52,426 bases of DNA. Origin: CAYVAP01 sp964343195 (lineage in GTDB: Bacteria; Bacteroidota; Bacteroidia; J057). Below are positions 17,176 through 24,940 of the stretch, in pieces. Within the stretch, counting starts at the first letter, position 1. Each line of letters starts with the position of its first letter. The stretch spans positions 1-52,426 of the forward strand of contig CAYFIR010000034.1 in the NCBI GenBank assembly GCA_964343195.1. The letters are read 5' to 3'. A model generated the notes under the pieces. The model had not been told where the DNA came from and did no database searches. It saw nothing but the letters and a program-made list of their open reading frames with translations. The position numbers and the translations under genes were made by a program.

Positions 17176-17833
17176 CCTGTGGCTTGAGCAGGATAACCAT
17201 GAAAATACCACTAATGGCTCCCCAGAGGTGGGCATCGTGGTTGATGCGCATCGGATTGGGGATAAACAGGCTTACCGCGCTGAAGAGCAGGTAAACAACT
17301 CCGAGTATCCAGGCTGGAAGTGTGAGAATGGGCCATAAGTCACTGATCAGCGGGAACCCAAATTTCAGGAAGGGATTGATTACCACTACGGCCAAAACCA
17401 CGGCGCTGACCGCCCCAGAGGCTCCGAGCGTGCCTTCATAGCCACTGTCGTTGCGGTATCGGATGGCGACCCCGGCATTACTGAGCAGCAGGCCTACAAA
17501 ATAAAGGAGGGTAAACTCCCAGTGACCGATTCGATGCTCAAGCAATGACCCAAACATTAGCAGAGCGAATGAATTGAAAAGGAGGTGTGTCCAGTTTCCA
17601 TGCAGGAATCCACTTGTGAGGATACGCCAGTATTCCCGATACACAATCATGTCGTATGGGATCATCACCCCCTTGTCCCGGATGCTTTCACGCCAGAAAG
17701 CGATGATGGATGCAACCACGGTGACGGTCAATAAAATGAGGGTGATAGGGGCCTGCGATAAGTAATTCCAGTCGAGCATGTGTCTTGATGGCTTTAGAAG
17801 AGGCAATAACACGAACTTCAAAAAATTTGCCAA
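17138..17833 (-). CDS. Rhomboid-family intramembrane serine protease
   Basis: 231-residue polytopic inner-membrane protein of the rhomboid core size (about six helices). The catalytic dyad is visible: Ser139 in TLGASGAVS (GxSG) and His202 in HDAHLWGAISG. The oxyanion-helix motif HLLFNSFAL (H83 to N87) is also conserved. Rhomboids cut membrane proteins near the start of a transmembrane helix; the substrate is unknown. An alternative ATG at 17779 (residue 19) directly precedes the first helix and may be the true start. It overlaps the coiled-coil membrane protein gene tail to tail. Confidence 0.9.
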   Translation of the reverse strand: MANFLKFVLLPLLKPSRHMLDWNYLSQAPITLILLTVTVVASIIAFWRESIRDKGVMIPYDMIVYREYWRILTSGFLHGNWTHLLFNSFALLMFGSLLEHRIGHWEFTLLYFVGLLLSNAGVAIRYRNDSGYEGTLGASGAVSAVVLAVVVINPFLKFGFPLISDLWPILTLPAWILGVVYLLFSAVSLFIPNPMRINHDAHLWGAISGIFMVILLKPQATEILGQVWATL

Positions 17834-17918
17834 GACAACTATTTTGCAAACCTATCCCTCAGTTAATTCGGGAATTGTGACATTCCATGTAGTGGTTTTC
17901 TCGGGTTGGTACTATCAG

Positions 17919-17948
17919 AAACTATGAAATAATAAATTTTCATAGTTT
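17919..17948. promoter_or_regulatory. 30-bp A/T-rich palindrome, possible operator
   Basis: Perfect 11-bp arms AAACTATGAAA and TTTCATAGTTT separated by 8 bp. It lies about 86 bp upstream of the rhomboid start in the 235-bp gap before the DUF1361 gene. This size and symmetry fit a dimeric regulator site or an RNA hairpin. No regulator gene is adjacent. Confidence 0.5.
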
Positions 17949-17981
17949 TGAATCATTAAATGCCAATTGAACTTTCCTACT

Positions 17982-18020
17982 GCCCTGTCCGGTAAGTCCG
18001 GGCGGGGCCATTTTTATTTG
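17982..18020 (+). terminator. Rho-independent terminator-like hairpin, possible 3' end of a small RNA
   Basis: Stem GCCCTGTCCGG (17982-17992) and CCGGGCGGGGC (17998-18008) pairs over 11 positions including two G-U pairs, with a 5-base loop, followed by CATTTTTATTT. The orientation is plus, yet both flanking genes are on the minus strand, so it terminates no visible gene. With the palindrome at 17919 it could mark a small RNA of about 100-180 nt. Confidence 0.5.
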
Positions 18021-18068
18021 GAAAATGGAAAAAATCTCACATGGAGATTATAGATTTTTTGGTAGGAA

Positions 18069-18752
18069 TTATTTTTCAGAAGCGACATACAGTCCGTAGG
18101 CAACCAGTAGAAAGCTGCCAAAACCGGCTGTAAACCCTACTGTATCCAGATGCGCCATCGGATGGAGCCAGGTATCAGCTATCTCCATCAGGATGCTCGC
18201 AGGACGATGAGCCAGATCCCAGCTGTTGAAGCGGAGATAGCGGCCCAGATACACTCCATAGGCACTTAGGTAAAGTGTGGCGAATGTCAGCAACGGAGCA
18301 AGGTGGCGGGACCAGCTTCTAAATATATGCTGCTCAATGGTACGTAGAGAGGCAAATCCCCACATAAGACCAGCCCAGGCAAAGGACAGGATCAAAAGCA
18401 GGTCAAACCAAAGCGGTAGGCCTGCCCGAGGACGCAGGTGAAACAGGTCGGTAAGGATGTAAGGGGCATTGGGAAAGAAGAGAAGCCACAGCCCAAGCAG
18501 AGGAAGTTGTAGTGACAGGGGAATCTTTTTCACGGTAAGGACCTGAGAAATCGCCCAGGGAACCCATGCAAGGAAGAGGTTCCAAACCAGAAAGAGAAAA
18601 TACCAATGATCTGTCAGCTGAAAACGAAGCCATAGTACTCCAAGGGCCAGGCCGCTACTCGCTACCAACAGGTGGCTACGGCGTAACTGAAAAGGGGGTT
18701 TCAAGGCTTTGCTAAAGTCCTGCATAATTGAGAGTGGCTTGGTGAAGGTCAT
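18069..18752 (-). CDS. DUF1361 family polytopic membrane protein
   Basis: 227 residues with about six predicted membrane helices. The family signatures are present: YFLFLVWNLFLAWVPW at about 51-66, LLFFPNAPYILTDLFHLRPR at about 90-109, and GRYLRFNSWDL at about 170-180. The FPNAPY/TDL/NSWD set is characteristic of DUF1361 (membrane proteins of unknown role). The ATG at 18752 is used; one nine codons later (18725) is equally possible. The gap of 18753-18895 to the next gene on the same strand holds no gene. Confidence 0.85.
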   Translation of the reverse strand: MTFTKPLSIMQDFSKALKPPFQLRRSHLLVASSGLALGVLWLRFQLTDHWYFLFLVWNLFLAWVPWAISQVLTVKKIPLSLQLPLLGLWLLFFPNAPYILTDLFHLRPRAGLPLWFDLLLILSFAWAGLMWGFASLRTIEQHIFRSWSRHLAPLLTFATLYLSAYGVYLGRYLRFNSWDLAHRPASILMEIADTWLHPMAHLDTVGFTAGFGSFLLVAYGLYVASEK

Positions 18753-18895
18753 AGTAGCCTACGGCAAACCTGTTCAAAAGGCTGTGAATTAGGGGCCTTT
18801 ATTTCCCCCAGATTTGTATGCGTTGAGAATTGCTGATTAAGCGTGTGCCAGGGAGGAGGGTATTGGGGACATTATGCTACTGCATCCTTTAACAT

Positions 18896-21130
18896 CTACC
18901 TGCCCAGGGGAAACCTGAGGATGAACGTCGTTCCGACTCCGACCTCACTTTCGCAGCGGATTTCAGCGCCCATCCGGTCCATATACTCCTTGACAATCGC
19001 CAATCCAAGCCCCGTAGAGGGCTCTCCCCCCGTTGGCCGGGCTCTCAGTTTCTGAAACCTCCCAAATAGCTTGGGCAACTCTTCTGCTGAGATTCCAGGA
19101 CCTTCGTCCCTGATCCGGAACTCGACGAGATTTGCTCCCCCAATGATACTCAGGTGCACCTTTCTGCCAGGAATTGAAAACTTGATCGCATTTGAAATCA
19201 GGTTTTCCAGCACTTCACCTACGATCTCCCTGCTTTGCAAAATTCTGCCTTCATCCATTTGGTGAAAGACGATGCCTATGCCTTTTAAGGTCGCAGTAGG
19301 CTCAAATTGGTCACATGCAGACAATACCTGATTTCTGAGCGAAAAAATACTGGAGGGAGCTGGTGTTTGCTGGGATTTGTCCAACTGATTCAGGGCCAGG
19401 ATGCGGTCGATGGTATGGAAAAGCCGGTAGATGGGCTTTTCCATGGTCGTCAGCAACTGATTTGCCTGAGGAGATATTTCCTGCTCAAGTTCCTCTTCCA
19501 ACTGTGCCCGCAAGGCTTGAAGCTGGGTTACCGGGGTTCTGAGATCATGGGTCATGATCCCGATCAGTCGGGTTTGTTCTGATTTGGTCTCCTGAAGGGC
19601 ATCATTTTTTTGATTCAGGATCCTGTTGTTTTTCCTGTTTCTCAAATACATGAAAAAAAGGTGGATGGCAATCAGAAGCAGGGCGATTAGGGCAATGGTT
19701 GAACCCTTAATCCGCAACTGGGCGTGCGACAGTGCTTCCATATTTTCCTGAGCCTGTTCCTGCTCTTCACGTAGCCGCTCCTGTTGCATTCTCAGTAATT
19801 CCAGGGTATTTACCTCGGCCCTTTTTTGTCGGGTCATGACCGAGTCCTGAAGTTTCTTGTACTGTAGCAGGTAGGCCAGTGCTTCTTCGTTGTCCCCTCT
19901 TGCGTGAGCCAGGTCCGAAAGGATCCCCAGCCCAAAAACCACGGAGGAATCAACCGGTAGTCGGGTAACCATTCCTACCAGCGCCTTTGAATAGTGAACC
20001 AGTGCATTCGTATCACCGTTTCGTTGGGCCCACTTGGCCAGTACATGGCAGGCGGCAGCTTTTCCCTGCCAGTATTCGTCGGTCTCAGCCAGGGCCATGC
20101 TTTCTTCCGCATACTGTTTGGCGAGGTCGTGATAGCCGTGGGCTTCCAGTATTCTGGCCCAGTGGGCATACGAGTTTTGAAGATAGGGGGCTGCATCATG
20201 CTCCTTTCTCAGCGTTTCGCAGCTCCGAAAATAGCTTTGGGCCAGCTCCATGGAATCCTGGGCGGCGGATATTTCGGCGAGGTTAAGCAGGGTTCCGGCA
20301 AATGCTTTATCCAGCCTCATTTCGCGCTGGATTTCCCGGGCCTGCCAAAAGTACTGCTTGGCAGATTCGTACAGCTTGGCCTGAAGAAACAGAGCGCCGA
20401 GGTTGGAATAGATGGTGACCATCTGGAGTTGATGATTGCCCTTGTCAGCAGCATGCAGAATGTCCTCTGCCTGGGTAAGATATCGAAACGCCTGAACCAG
20501 TTCGTTTTCCTGTTTATAGATCAGCCCGATATTGATCAGTGGACTCACGATGGAGACAGAATCTCCCAGGGAAGTTTTCAGTTCAAGACTTTTCCGGTAT
20601 GCCTCTTTGGCGTTGGGCAGATCGCCCATTGTAAAAAAGACATTGCCCAGATTGGTATGGGTTCTTGCCATCCCGGCAGTGTCTGCCATGTCACGATATT
20701 TCTGAAGGCTTTGATCATAGTATCCCAGTGCCTCCTGAAACTTTCCTGTTCGATAGGCTACAATGCCCTGATTTAGAAGGATTTTGGCAAGGAGAGTCCC
20801 ATCTGGAAATTCTTCAGAGGCCTCAATTGCCCGGAGAAATGTGATTGAAGCAGAGTCATATTCTGCCCTTATGCTATACCCTATGCCGAGGCACAAATAG
20901 GCTTCAGATAATAAGACCTGATTCTCTCCCCCCTGAAGCAGCTGGATCGCCTGGTTGGCATAATATTGAGAACGGTAAACCGAGTCCATGTAGATGGCTT
21001 TGCTTCGGGATAGAAGCTCCTCTGCTTCAGTTATTTGATGAGAATTCTGTGCCACTGTCCCGCTTAAGCAGGACAGAAAAATAAGGACAAGGAAACCTGT
21101 ATTACGAAAGGCCAGGAAAGGGGAATGCAT
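18896..21130 (-). CDS. TPR-domain sensor histidine kinase
   Basis: 744 residues from the ATG at 21130, which opens a signal peptide (about residues 1-28, ending VAQ). A long periplasmic part of about 30-430 contains successive TPR units (EAYLCLGIGYSIRAEYDSA, ILLNQGIVAYRTGKFQEAL, THTNLGNVFFTMGDLPNA). A coiled coil precedes one membrane helix at about 478-495. The kinase core has H-box MTHDLRTPVTQL with His528, an N-box (LENLISNAIKFS), RDEGPGIS and GLGLAIVKEYMDRM. No response regulator is adjacent. This is a second orphan TPR kinase within 10 kb, with an HWE-unlike classical HisKA core. Upstream, 21131-21413 holds no gene. Confidence 0.9.
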   Translation of the reverse strand: MHSPFLAFRNTGFLVLIFLSCLSGTVAQNSHQITEAEELLSRSKAIYMDSVYRSQYYANQAIQLLQGGENQVLLSEAYLCLGIGYSIRAEYDSASITFLRAIEASEEFPDGTLLAKILLNQGIVAYRTGKFQEALGYYDQSLQKYRDMADTAGMARTHTNLGNVFFTMGDLPNAKEAYRKSLELKTSLGDSVSIVSPLINIGLIYKQENELVQAFRYLTQAEDILHAADKGNHQLQMVTIYSNLGALFLQAKLYESAKQYFWQAREIQREMRLDKAFAGTLLNLAEISAAQDSMELAQSYFRSCETLRKEHDAAPYLQNSYAHWARILEAHGYHDLAKQYAEESMALAETDEYWQGKAAACHVLAKWAQRNGDTNALVHYSKALVGMVTRLPVDSSVVFGLGILSDLAHARGDNEEALAYLLQYKKLQDSVMTRQKRAEVNTLELLRMQQERLREEQEQAQENMEALSHAQLRIKGSTIALIALLLIAIHLFFMYLRNRKNNRILNQKNDALQETKSEQTRLIGIMTHDLRTPVTQLQALRAQLEEELEQEISPQANQLLTTMEKPIYRLFHTIDRILALNQLDKSQQTPAPSSIFSLRNQVLSACDQFEPTATLKGIGIVFHQMDEGRILQSREIVGEVLENLISNAIKFSIPGRKVHLSIIGGANLVEFRIRDEGPGISAEELPKLFGRFQKLRARPTGGEPSTGLGLAIVKEYMDRMGAEIRCESEVGVGTTFILRFPLGR

Positions 21131-21413
21131 GGCTCCTAATTTGTCCGTGAAGCTACAGGATAGAGGAAGGGAATACGACACGATTTGAGGGAATTTCCTG
21201 CATGTCGTACTTGGTACTTTTCGGATGGCGAATATTGTCAGGGACCACTTTAAAGGAAGCTCAGGTGTTATTCCTGAGATATTTGATGTTTAGACTTTGG
21301 TTAAAGAGTGCTGCGAACCCCCAGAAAGAGAGAGGGCAGACATTGCTTTTTATACATATAGGTAAAAAACCTTACAAATCGCTAATTCTTCATATGTATG
21401 ATTTGCTGCGCAA

Positions 21414-21869
21414 TCAACTGGTATGGTCACTTACGATGACCCATCTTCCTTCAATCCGCCGCCAGATAAGGGTGAAGAACCCTCCTGGAGTGTCGGCCTC
21501 GCGTTGGAGTTCCCAGCTACCTAGCAGCATAGCCGCGTCCGGTCCCAGGGAGGTGAGCTCCAGCACTTCGAATTGTAACATACCCATAGCAGCCCGATCT
21601 GGATAACGATTCAGATAGCCATCCAGGGTCGCCTGCCAGCCATAGGTGATCCCCCGACTTCCGACAAAGGTCAGTTGCTCACTTTTCCAGTACCCTTCCA
21701 TAAAAAGAGGTATATCCCCGGCATTCCAGGCTTCCTGCTGGGAGAATAATACGTCAATAATGGCAAGAGAATCGCTGTCCCAATCTGCGGCTTTCTGGCC
21801 GTAACTGATGGAACTGCTGAACAGAAATAACCCGAATGCAAGCGAGGCGGAAGAAAGTAGGTACTTCAT
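21414..21869 (-). CDS. Exported SnoaL/DUF4440-like protein (NTF2 fold)
   Basis: 151 residues with a signal peptide (about 1-24, ending SYG). The mature part fits the small NTF2-like cone fold of the DUF4440/SnoaL group: QQEAWNAGDIPLFMEGYW, a WQATLDGYLNRYP helix and a closing FTLIWRRIEGRWVIVSDHTS strand pair. Members include steroid isomerase-like enzymes and ligand-binding proteins with no known reaction. No catalytic residues can be assigned. Divergent from the outer membrane barrel gene, 82 bp apart. Confidence 0.8.
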   Translation of the reverse strand: MKYLLSSASLAFGLFLFSSSISYGQKAADWDSDSLAIIDVLFSQQEAWNAGDIPLFMEGYWKSEQLTFVGSRGITYGWQATLDGYLNRYPDRAAMGMLQFEVLELTSLGPDAAMLLGSWELQREADTPGGFFTLIWRRIEGRWVIVSDHTS

Positions 21870-21951
21870 GCTGGAGTTTGTAGGTAAAGTGAATTCCAGC
21901 CCTTAACATAGGGCAACAATCTGAATTTGGCAGCCAAACACTCCTGAATAA

Positions 21952-23124
21952 ATGAAATTTCTTGCAAAGGGTCTCTTCCAGATATTCCTCCTGATGGGGG
22001 GACAATTGCTACTGGCGCAGGTAGAAACTGATACCACCCGGCGGGATACCACAGCCTGGCCCGTAAGAGTTGCCGAAAAGCTGTTTGGCGAATCCAGTGA
22101 ACCCGGCAAACCCAAGTTTCTGGTATATCCCACTCTGGCCTATGCGCCAGAAACCAGCTTGGAAATAGGCCTCTCGGCCCTTTACCTGTTTCACGCCCGA
22201 AATGATTACCAGACCAATCGGCTCAGTGAAATTCAGGCTTTTACCTTTTTTACGCTGAACAGCCAGTATGGACTCTGGCTGGATCACGCAGTTTATGGAC
22301 ACGAAGACCGGTGGATCACCCTTGGTCGCATCCGATTACAGCGATTTCCCCTGCTCTACTACGGCGTAGGCCCCAACACTCTGCCAGAGCATCCAGCAGT
22401 TGCCAACGCAGATTACCTGCTTGTCCGGGAGGATATCCTGAAGCAAACCCTGCATGACCTGTTCGTGGGATTTTCGCTGGACTATCAACAGCTTTTCAAC
22501 TCTGAATTTGAAATCAGTCCGGAAAACCCACTGGAGTTGCCACTTGGAGCGACTGGTAGCCGTAATGTCGGCCTCGGTGGGAGCATCGTGTATGACACCC
22601 GCACCAATGTCCTCAACGAACGGGATGCCTTCTTCGCAGAATTATCGGTACTGAATTACAACCCCACCTGGGGCAGTGATTATGCCTTTAATCGGGTGGT
22701 TTTCGATGGACGGGGCTACTTTCCCATGACCGCAGACAAAAAGCAGGTCCTGGCAGCCCAGGTCTACGGGAACTTCATGCGGGGTGACAGCGTTCCATTT
22801 AACATGCTGTCTTTGTTGGGCAATGAGTCTCTGATGCGAGGCTACTACACCGGGCGCTTTCGGGACCGTCAATACATGGCCGCTCAGGTCGAATACCGCT
22901 TTTTACCTTTCCCCTTCTCCAGGCGCATCGGCGGGACAGTATTTATGGGGGTCGGGACAGTCGCCCCAACGCTGGCCGATCTCAGGTTAGACCAGCTAAA
23001 GCCCGCCGGAGGATTGGGCGTCCGGGTGCTACTATTTCCAGAGAAAGACATCTTTGTACGCCTGGAAATGGCGCTCACCCCCGAGGGACCCAACTTCTAT
23101 TTCTTTACGGGAGAAGCGTTTTAG
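21952..23124 (+). CDS. Outer membrane beta-barrel protein of the BamA/TamA (Omp85) surface-antigen type
   Basis: 390 residues with a signal peptide (about 1-23, ending LAQ). The chain is made of alternating beta strands typical of a 16-strand Omp85 barrel, without room for several POTRA domains. The motif RGYYTGRFRD beginning at Arg296 corresponds to the (V/I)RGF/Y loop motif that folds into the Omp85 barrel. The last strand ends in Phe (FYFFTGEAF), as expected for a BAM substrate. Small Omp85-like proteins of this size are common in Bacteroidota and poorly characterised; export, lipid handling or patatin-like partners are possible. Confidence 0.8.
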   Translation: MKFLAKGLFQIFLLMGGQLLLAQVETDTTRRDTTAWPVRVAEKLFGESSEPGKPKFLVYPTLAYAPETSLEIGLSALYLFHARNDYQTNRLSEIQAFTFFTLNSQYGLWLDHAVYGHEDRWITLGRIRLQRFPLLYYGVGPNTLPEHPAVANADYLLVREDILKQTLHDLFVGFSLDYQQLFNSEFEISPENPLELPLGATGSRNVGLGGSIVYDTRTNVLNERDAFFAELSVLNYNPTWGSDYAFNRVVFDGRGYFPMTADKKQVLAAQVYGNFMRGDSVPFNMLSLLGNESLMRGYYTGRFRDRQYMAAQVEYRFLPFPFSRRIGGTVFMGVGTVAPTLADLRLDQLKPAGGLGVRVLLFPEKDIFVRLEMALTPEGPNFYFFTGEAF

Positions 23125-23142
23125 CCACAAGGTTTTCACCCT

Positions 23143-23328
23143 AAGAGGCTGGTTAGGTTTTGGTGTTTCGAGGTCAAACGCCGGGTTTTTGGTGGATAGC
23201 AAGAGATCCTTCGATAAACTCAGGACTGGATTTTGGGAGGAATACGGGAGTATTTCGAGCGAAATTGACGCAGCGAGGCTCCCAAAAGACAAGTTTGAAC
23301 CGCAAAGGAAAAATCAAAACAGCCTCTA
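23143..23328. repeat. MITE-like hairpin element with imperfect terminal inverted repeats
   Basis: The ends pair as AGAGGCTG...TTTTG (23144-23159) and CAAAACAGCCTCT (23315-23327). The interior holds TTTTGGGAG (23231-23239) against CTCCCAAAA (23279-23287) and a small palindrome AATACGGGAGTATT (23241-23254). It also includes a CCTTCGATAAACTCAGGAC word (about 23208-23226) of a type I recall as a widespread intergenic repeat. It has no coding capacity. The 250-bp gap 23125-23376 is largely this element. Mobility is inferred from structure only. Confidence 0.55.
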
Positions 23329-23376
23329 GGCACGTAATAGGAGCGTTCAAGCCCACTTTTTCCTATCTTTAAGGTG

Positions 23377-24927
23377 ATGAAAAAGTATCCCATTGGCATC
23401 CAGGATTTTAAAAAGCTTCGGGAGGGAGGATTTCTCTACGTAGATAAAACGGAGTTGATCTACGAACTCATCGAATCGGGGAATTACTTCTTCCTCTCGC
23501 GCCCCCGACGCTTTGGGAAGTCGCTGCTACTCTCCACACTGAAGTATTTTTTCCTGGGGAAAAAAGAGCTGTTCAAGGGGCTGGTGGTGGAAGACAAGGT
23601 GCCAGAGACTCCTTCTCCGGTAGTGCATATTTCATTTAGCAGCATTGACTACAAAGGATTGGGGTTGGAAAAGGCGCTGACTGACGCCATAAATGAGGTA
23701 GCAAAAAACTATGACATAGCCTTGCAAAAGCCCAGCCTGGCTGCTCGTTTCAGAGAACTCATCCATACATTGGGTAGGGGAGAGAAAAAACTTGTCCTCC
23801 TCATCGACGAGTACGATAAGCCCCTGGTGGATTATATTGACCAAATAGAAAAAGCCGAGGAGCATCGGGACATTCTCAAAAATTTCTTTTCGGTTATCAA
23901 GGACTCCGATCCCTATATCCAGTTTTTTCTTATCACGGGCGTCTCGAAGTTCAGCAAGGTCTCGCTGTTCTCCGACCTGAATCACCTGGAAGACCTGACC
24001 CTCAGCCGTCAGGCTGCGACCCTGACGGGTTACACCCAGGCAGAATTGGAGGCGACATTCGCAGAAGAAATCGACTCCATCGCAGCAGAACAGGGCCTGA
24101 GTAGTACAGAGTTGCTCAAGCAAATCAAACTCTGGTACAACGGCTACCTCTGGGTGGGCTCCAAACGCCTTTACAATCCCTTCTCCGTGCTGAACTTTGT
24201 CAAACAACGGCGCTTCAACAACTTCTGGTGGGAAACAGGCACCCCGACCTTCCTGATCAAGAAGTTGCGGGAGGGATTTCACTACGATTTTTCAGAATTG
24301 GAATCAGGGAGTACGGTGTTTGAGAGCTATACACTCGACAACCTGGAGTGGCGCTCGCTGCTCTTCCAGACGGGTTACCTGACCATCCTGGATTACGACT
24401 CCGAATACGAAGTCTATACCCTTGGCTACCCCAACCGGGAAGTGAAGGACAGCATGATTCAGCACTTGATGGGAGCCTTCACTTACGAAAGTAAAACCCA
24501 GGTTAAGCCTCTCTATGCCAAGCTCAAGCGGGCACTGGATACCCGGGACATCCCGGCCTTCATCGAGCAGGTCGATGTGTTGCTTGCAGGCATTCCGCAC
24601 CAGATTTTCATCGAGAAAAAGGAGGCCTTTTTCCACGCAGTGCTGCACCTGACTTTTCAGGGGCTGGGGCTGCTGACCGAGTCGGAAGTGAGCACCGCCA
24701 AAGGCCGGGTGGACACCATTGTCTACGCCAAAGGGTATGTCTATGTGATGGAATTCAAACTCGACGGCAGCGCCGAGTCTGCCCTGGATCAGATCAAAGT
24801 CCAGCAATATGGCCACAACCTACTCGATCAGGACAGCGAAATCATCGCCCTGGGGGTGAACTTCAGCTCCGAGACCCGTACTGTTGCAGAATATGTGGAG
24901 GCTGATTATCGGAAGTTGATGAGGTAG
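23377..24927 (+). CDS. AAA-ATPase-like plus PD-(D/E)XK nuclease-like protein
   Basis: 516 residues from the ATG at 23377 (a GTG lies one codon earlier). N-terminal AAA-ATPase_like domain (about 1-290) opens with the family motif YPIGIQDFKKLREGGFLYVDKT and has P-loop RPRRFGKSLLLST at about 43-55, Walker B LVLLIDEYDKPL and sensor-like ITGVSKFSK. The C-terminal domain has a PD-(D/E)XK core, Asp446 then Glu459-Phe-Lys461 (MEFKLDG). The family occurs in many copies in Bacteroidota and anaerobes; function is unproven, with links to mobile elements suspected. A TATCTTTA box ends six bases before the ATG, which would give an almost leaderless transcript. A MITE-like repeat sits just upstream. Confidence 0.85.
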   Translation: MKKYPIGIQDFKKLREGGFLYVDKTELIYELIESGNYFFLSRPRRFGKSLLLSTLKYFFLGKKELFKGLVVEDKVPETPSPVVHISFSSIDYKGLGLEKALTDAINEVAKNYDIALQKPSLAARFRELIHTLGRGEKKLVLLIDEYDKPLVDYIDQIEKAEEHRDILKNFFSVIKDSDPYIQFFLITGVSKFSKVSLFSDLNHLEDLTLSRQAATLTGYTQAELEATFAEEIDSIAAEQGLSSTELLKQIKLWYNGYLWVGSKRLYNPFSVLNFVKQRRFNNFWWETGTPTFLIKKLREGFHYDFSELESGSTVFESYTLDNLEWRSLLFQTGYLTILDYDSEYEVYTLGYPNREVKDSMIQHLMGAFTYESKTQVKPLYAKLKRALDTRDIPAFIEQVDVLLAGIPHQIFIEKKEAFFHAVLHLTFQGLGLLTESEVSTAKGRVDTIVYAKGYVYVMEFKLDGSAESALDQIKVQQYGHNLLDQDSEIIALGVNFSSETRTVAEYVEADYRKLMR

Positions 24928-24940
24928 GGCATTAGAGGGG

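Noticed and set aside
17834..18068. Riboswitch for the DUF1361 or rhomboid gene
   Set aside because: The terminator-like hairpin points away from both genes, and no known riboswitch motif was recognised.
21202..21606. 134-residue open frame on the + strand opposite the SnoaL-like gene
   Set aside because: Mostly intergenic or antisense to a supported gene; no signal peptide, motif or likely start context.
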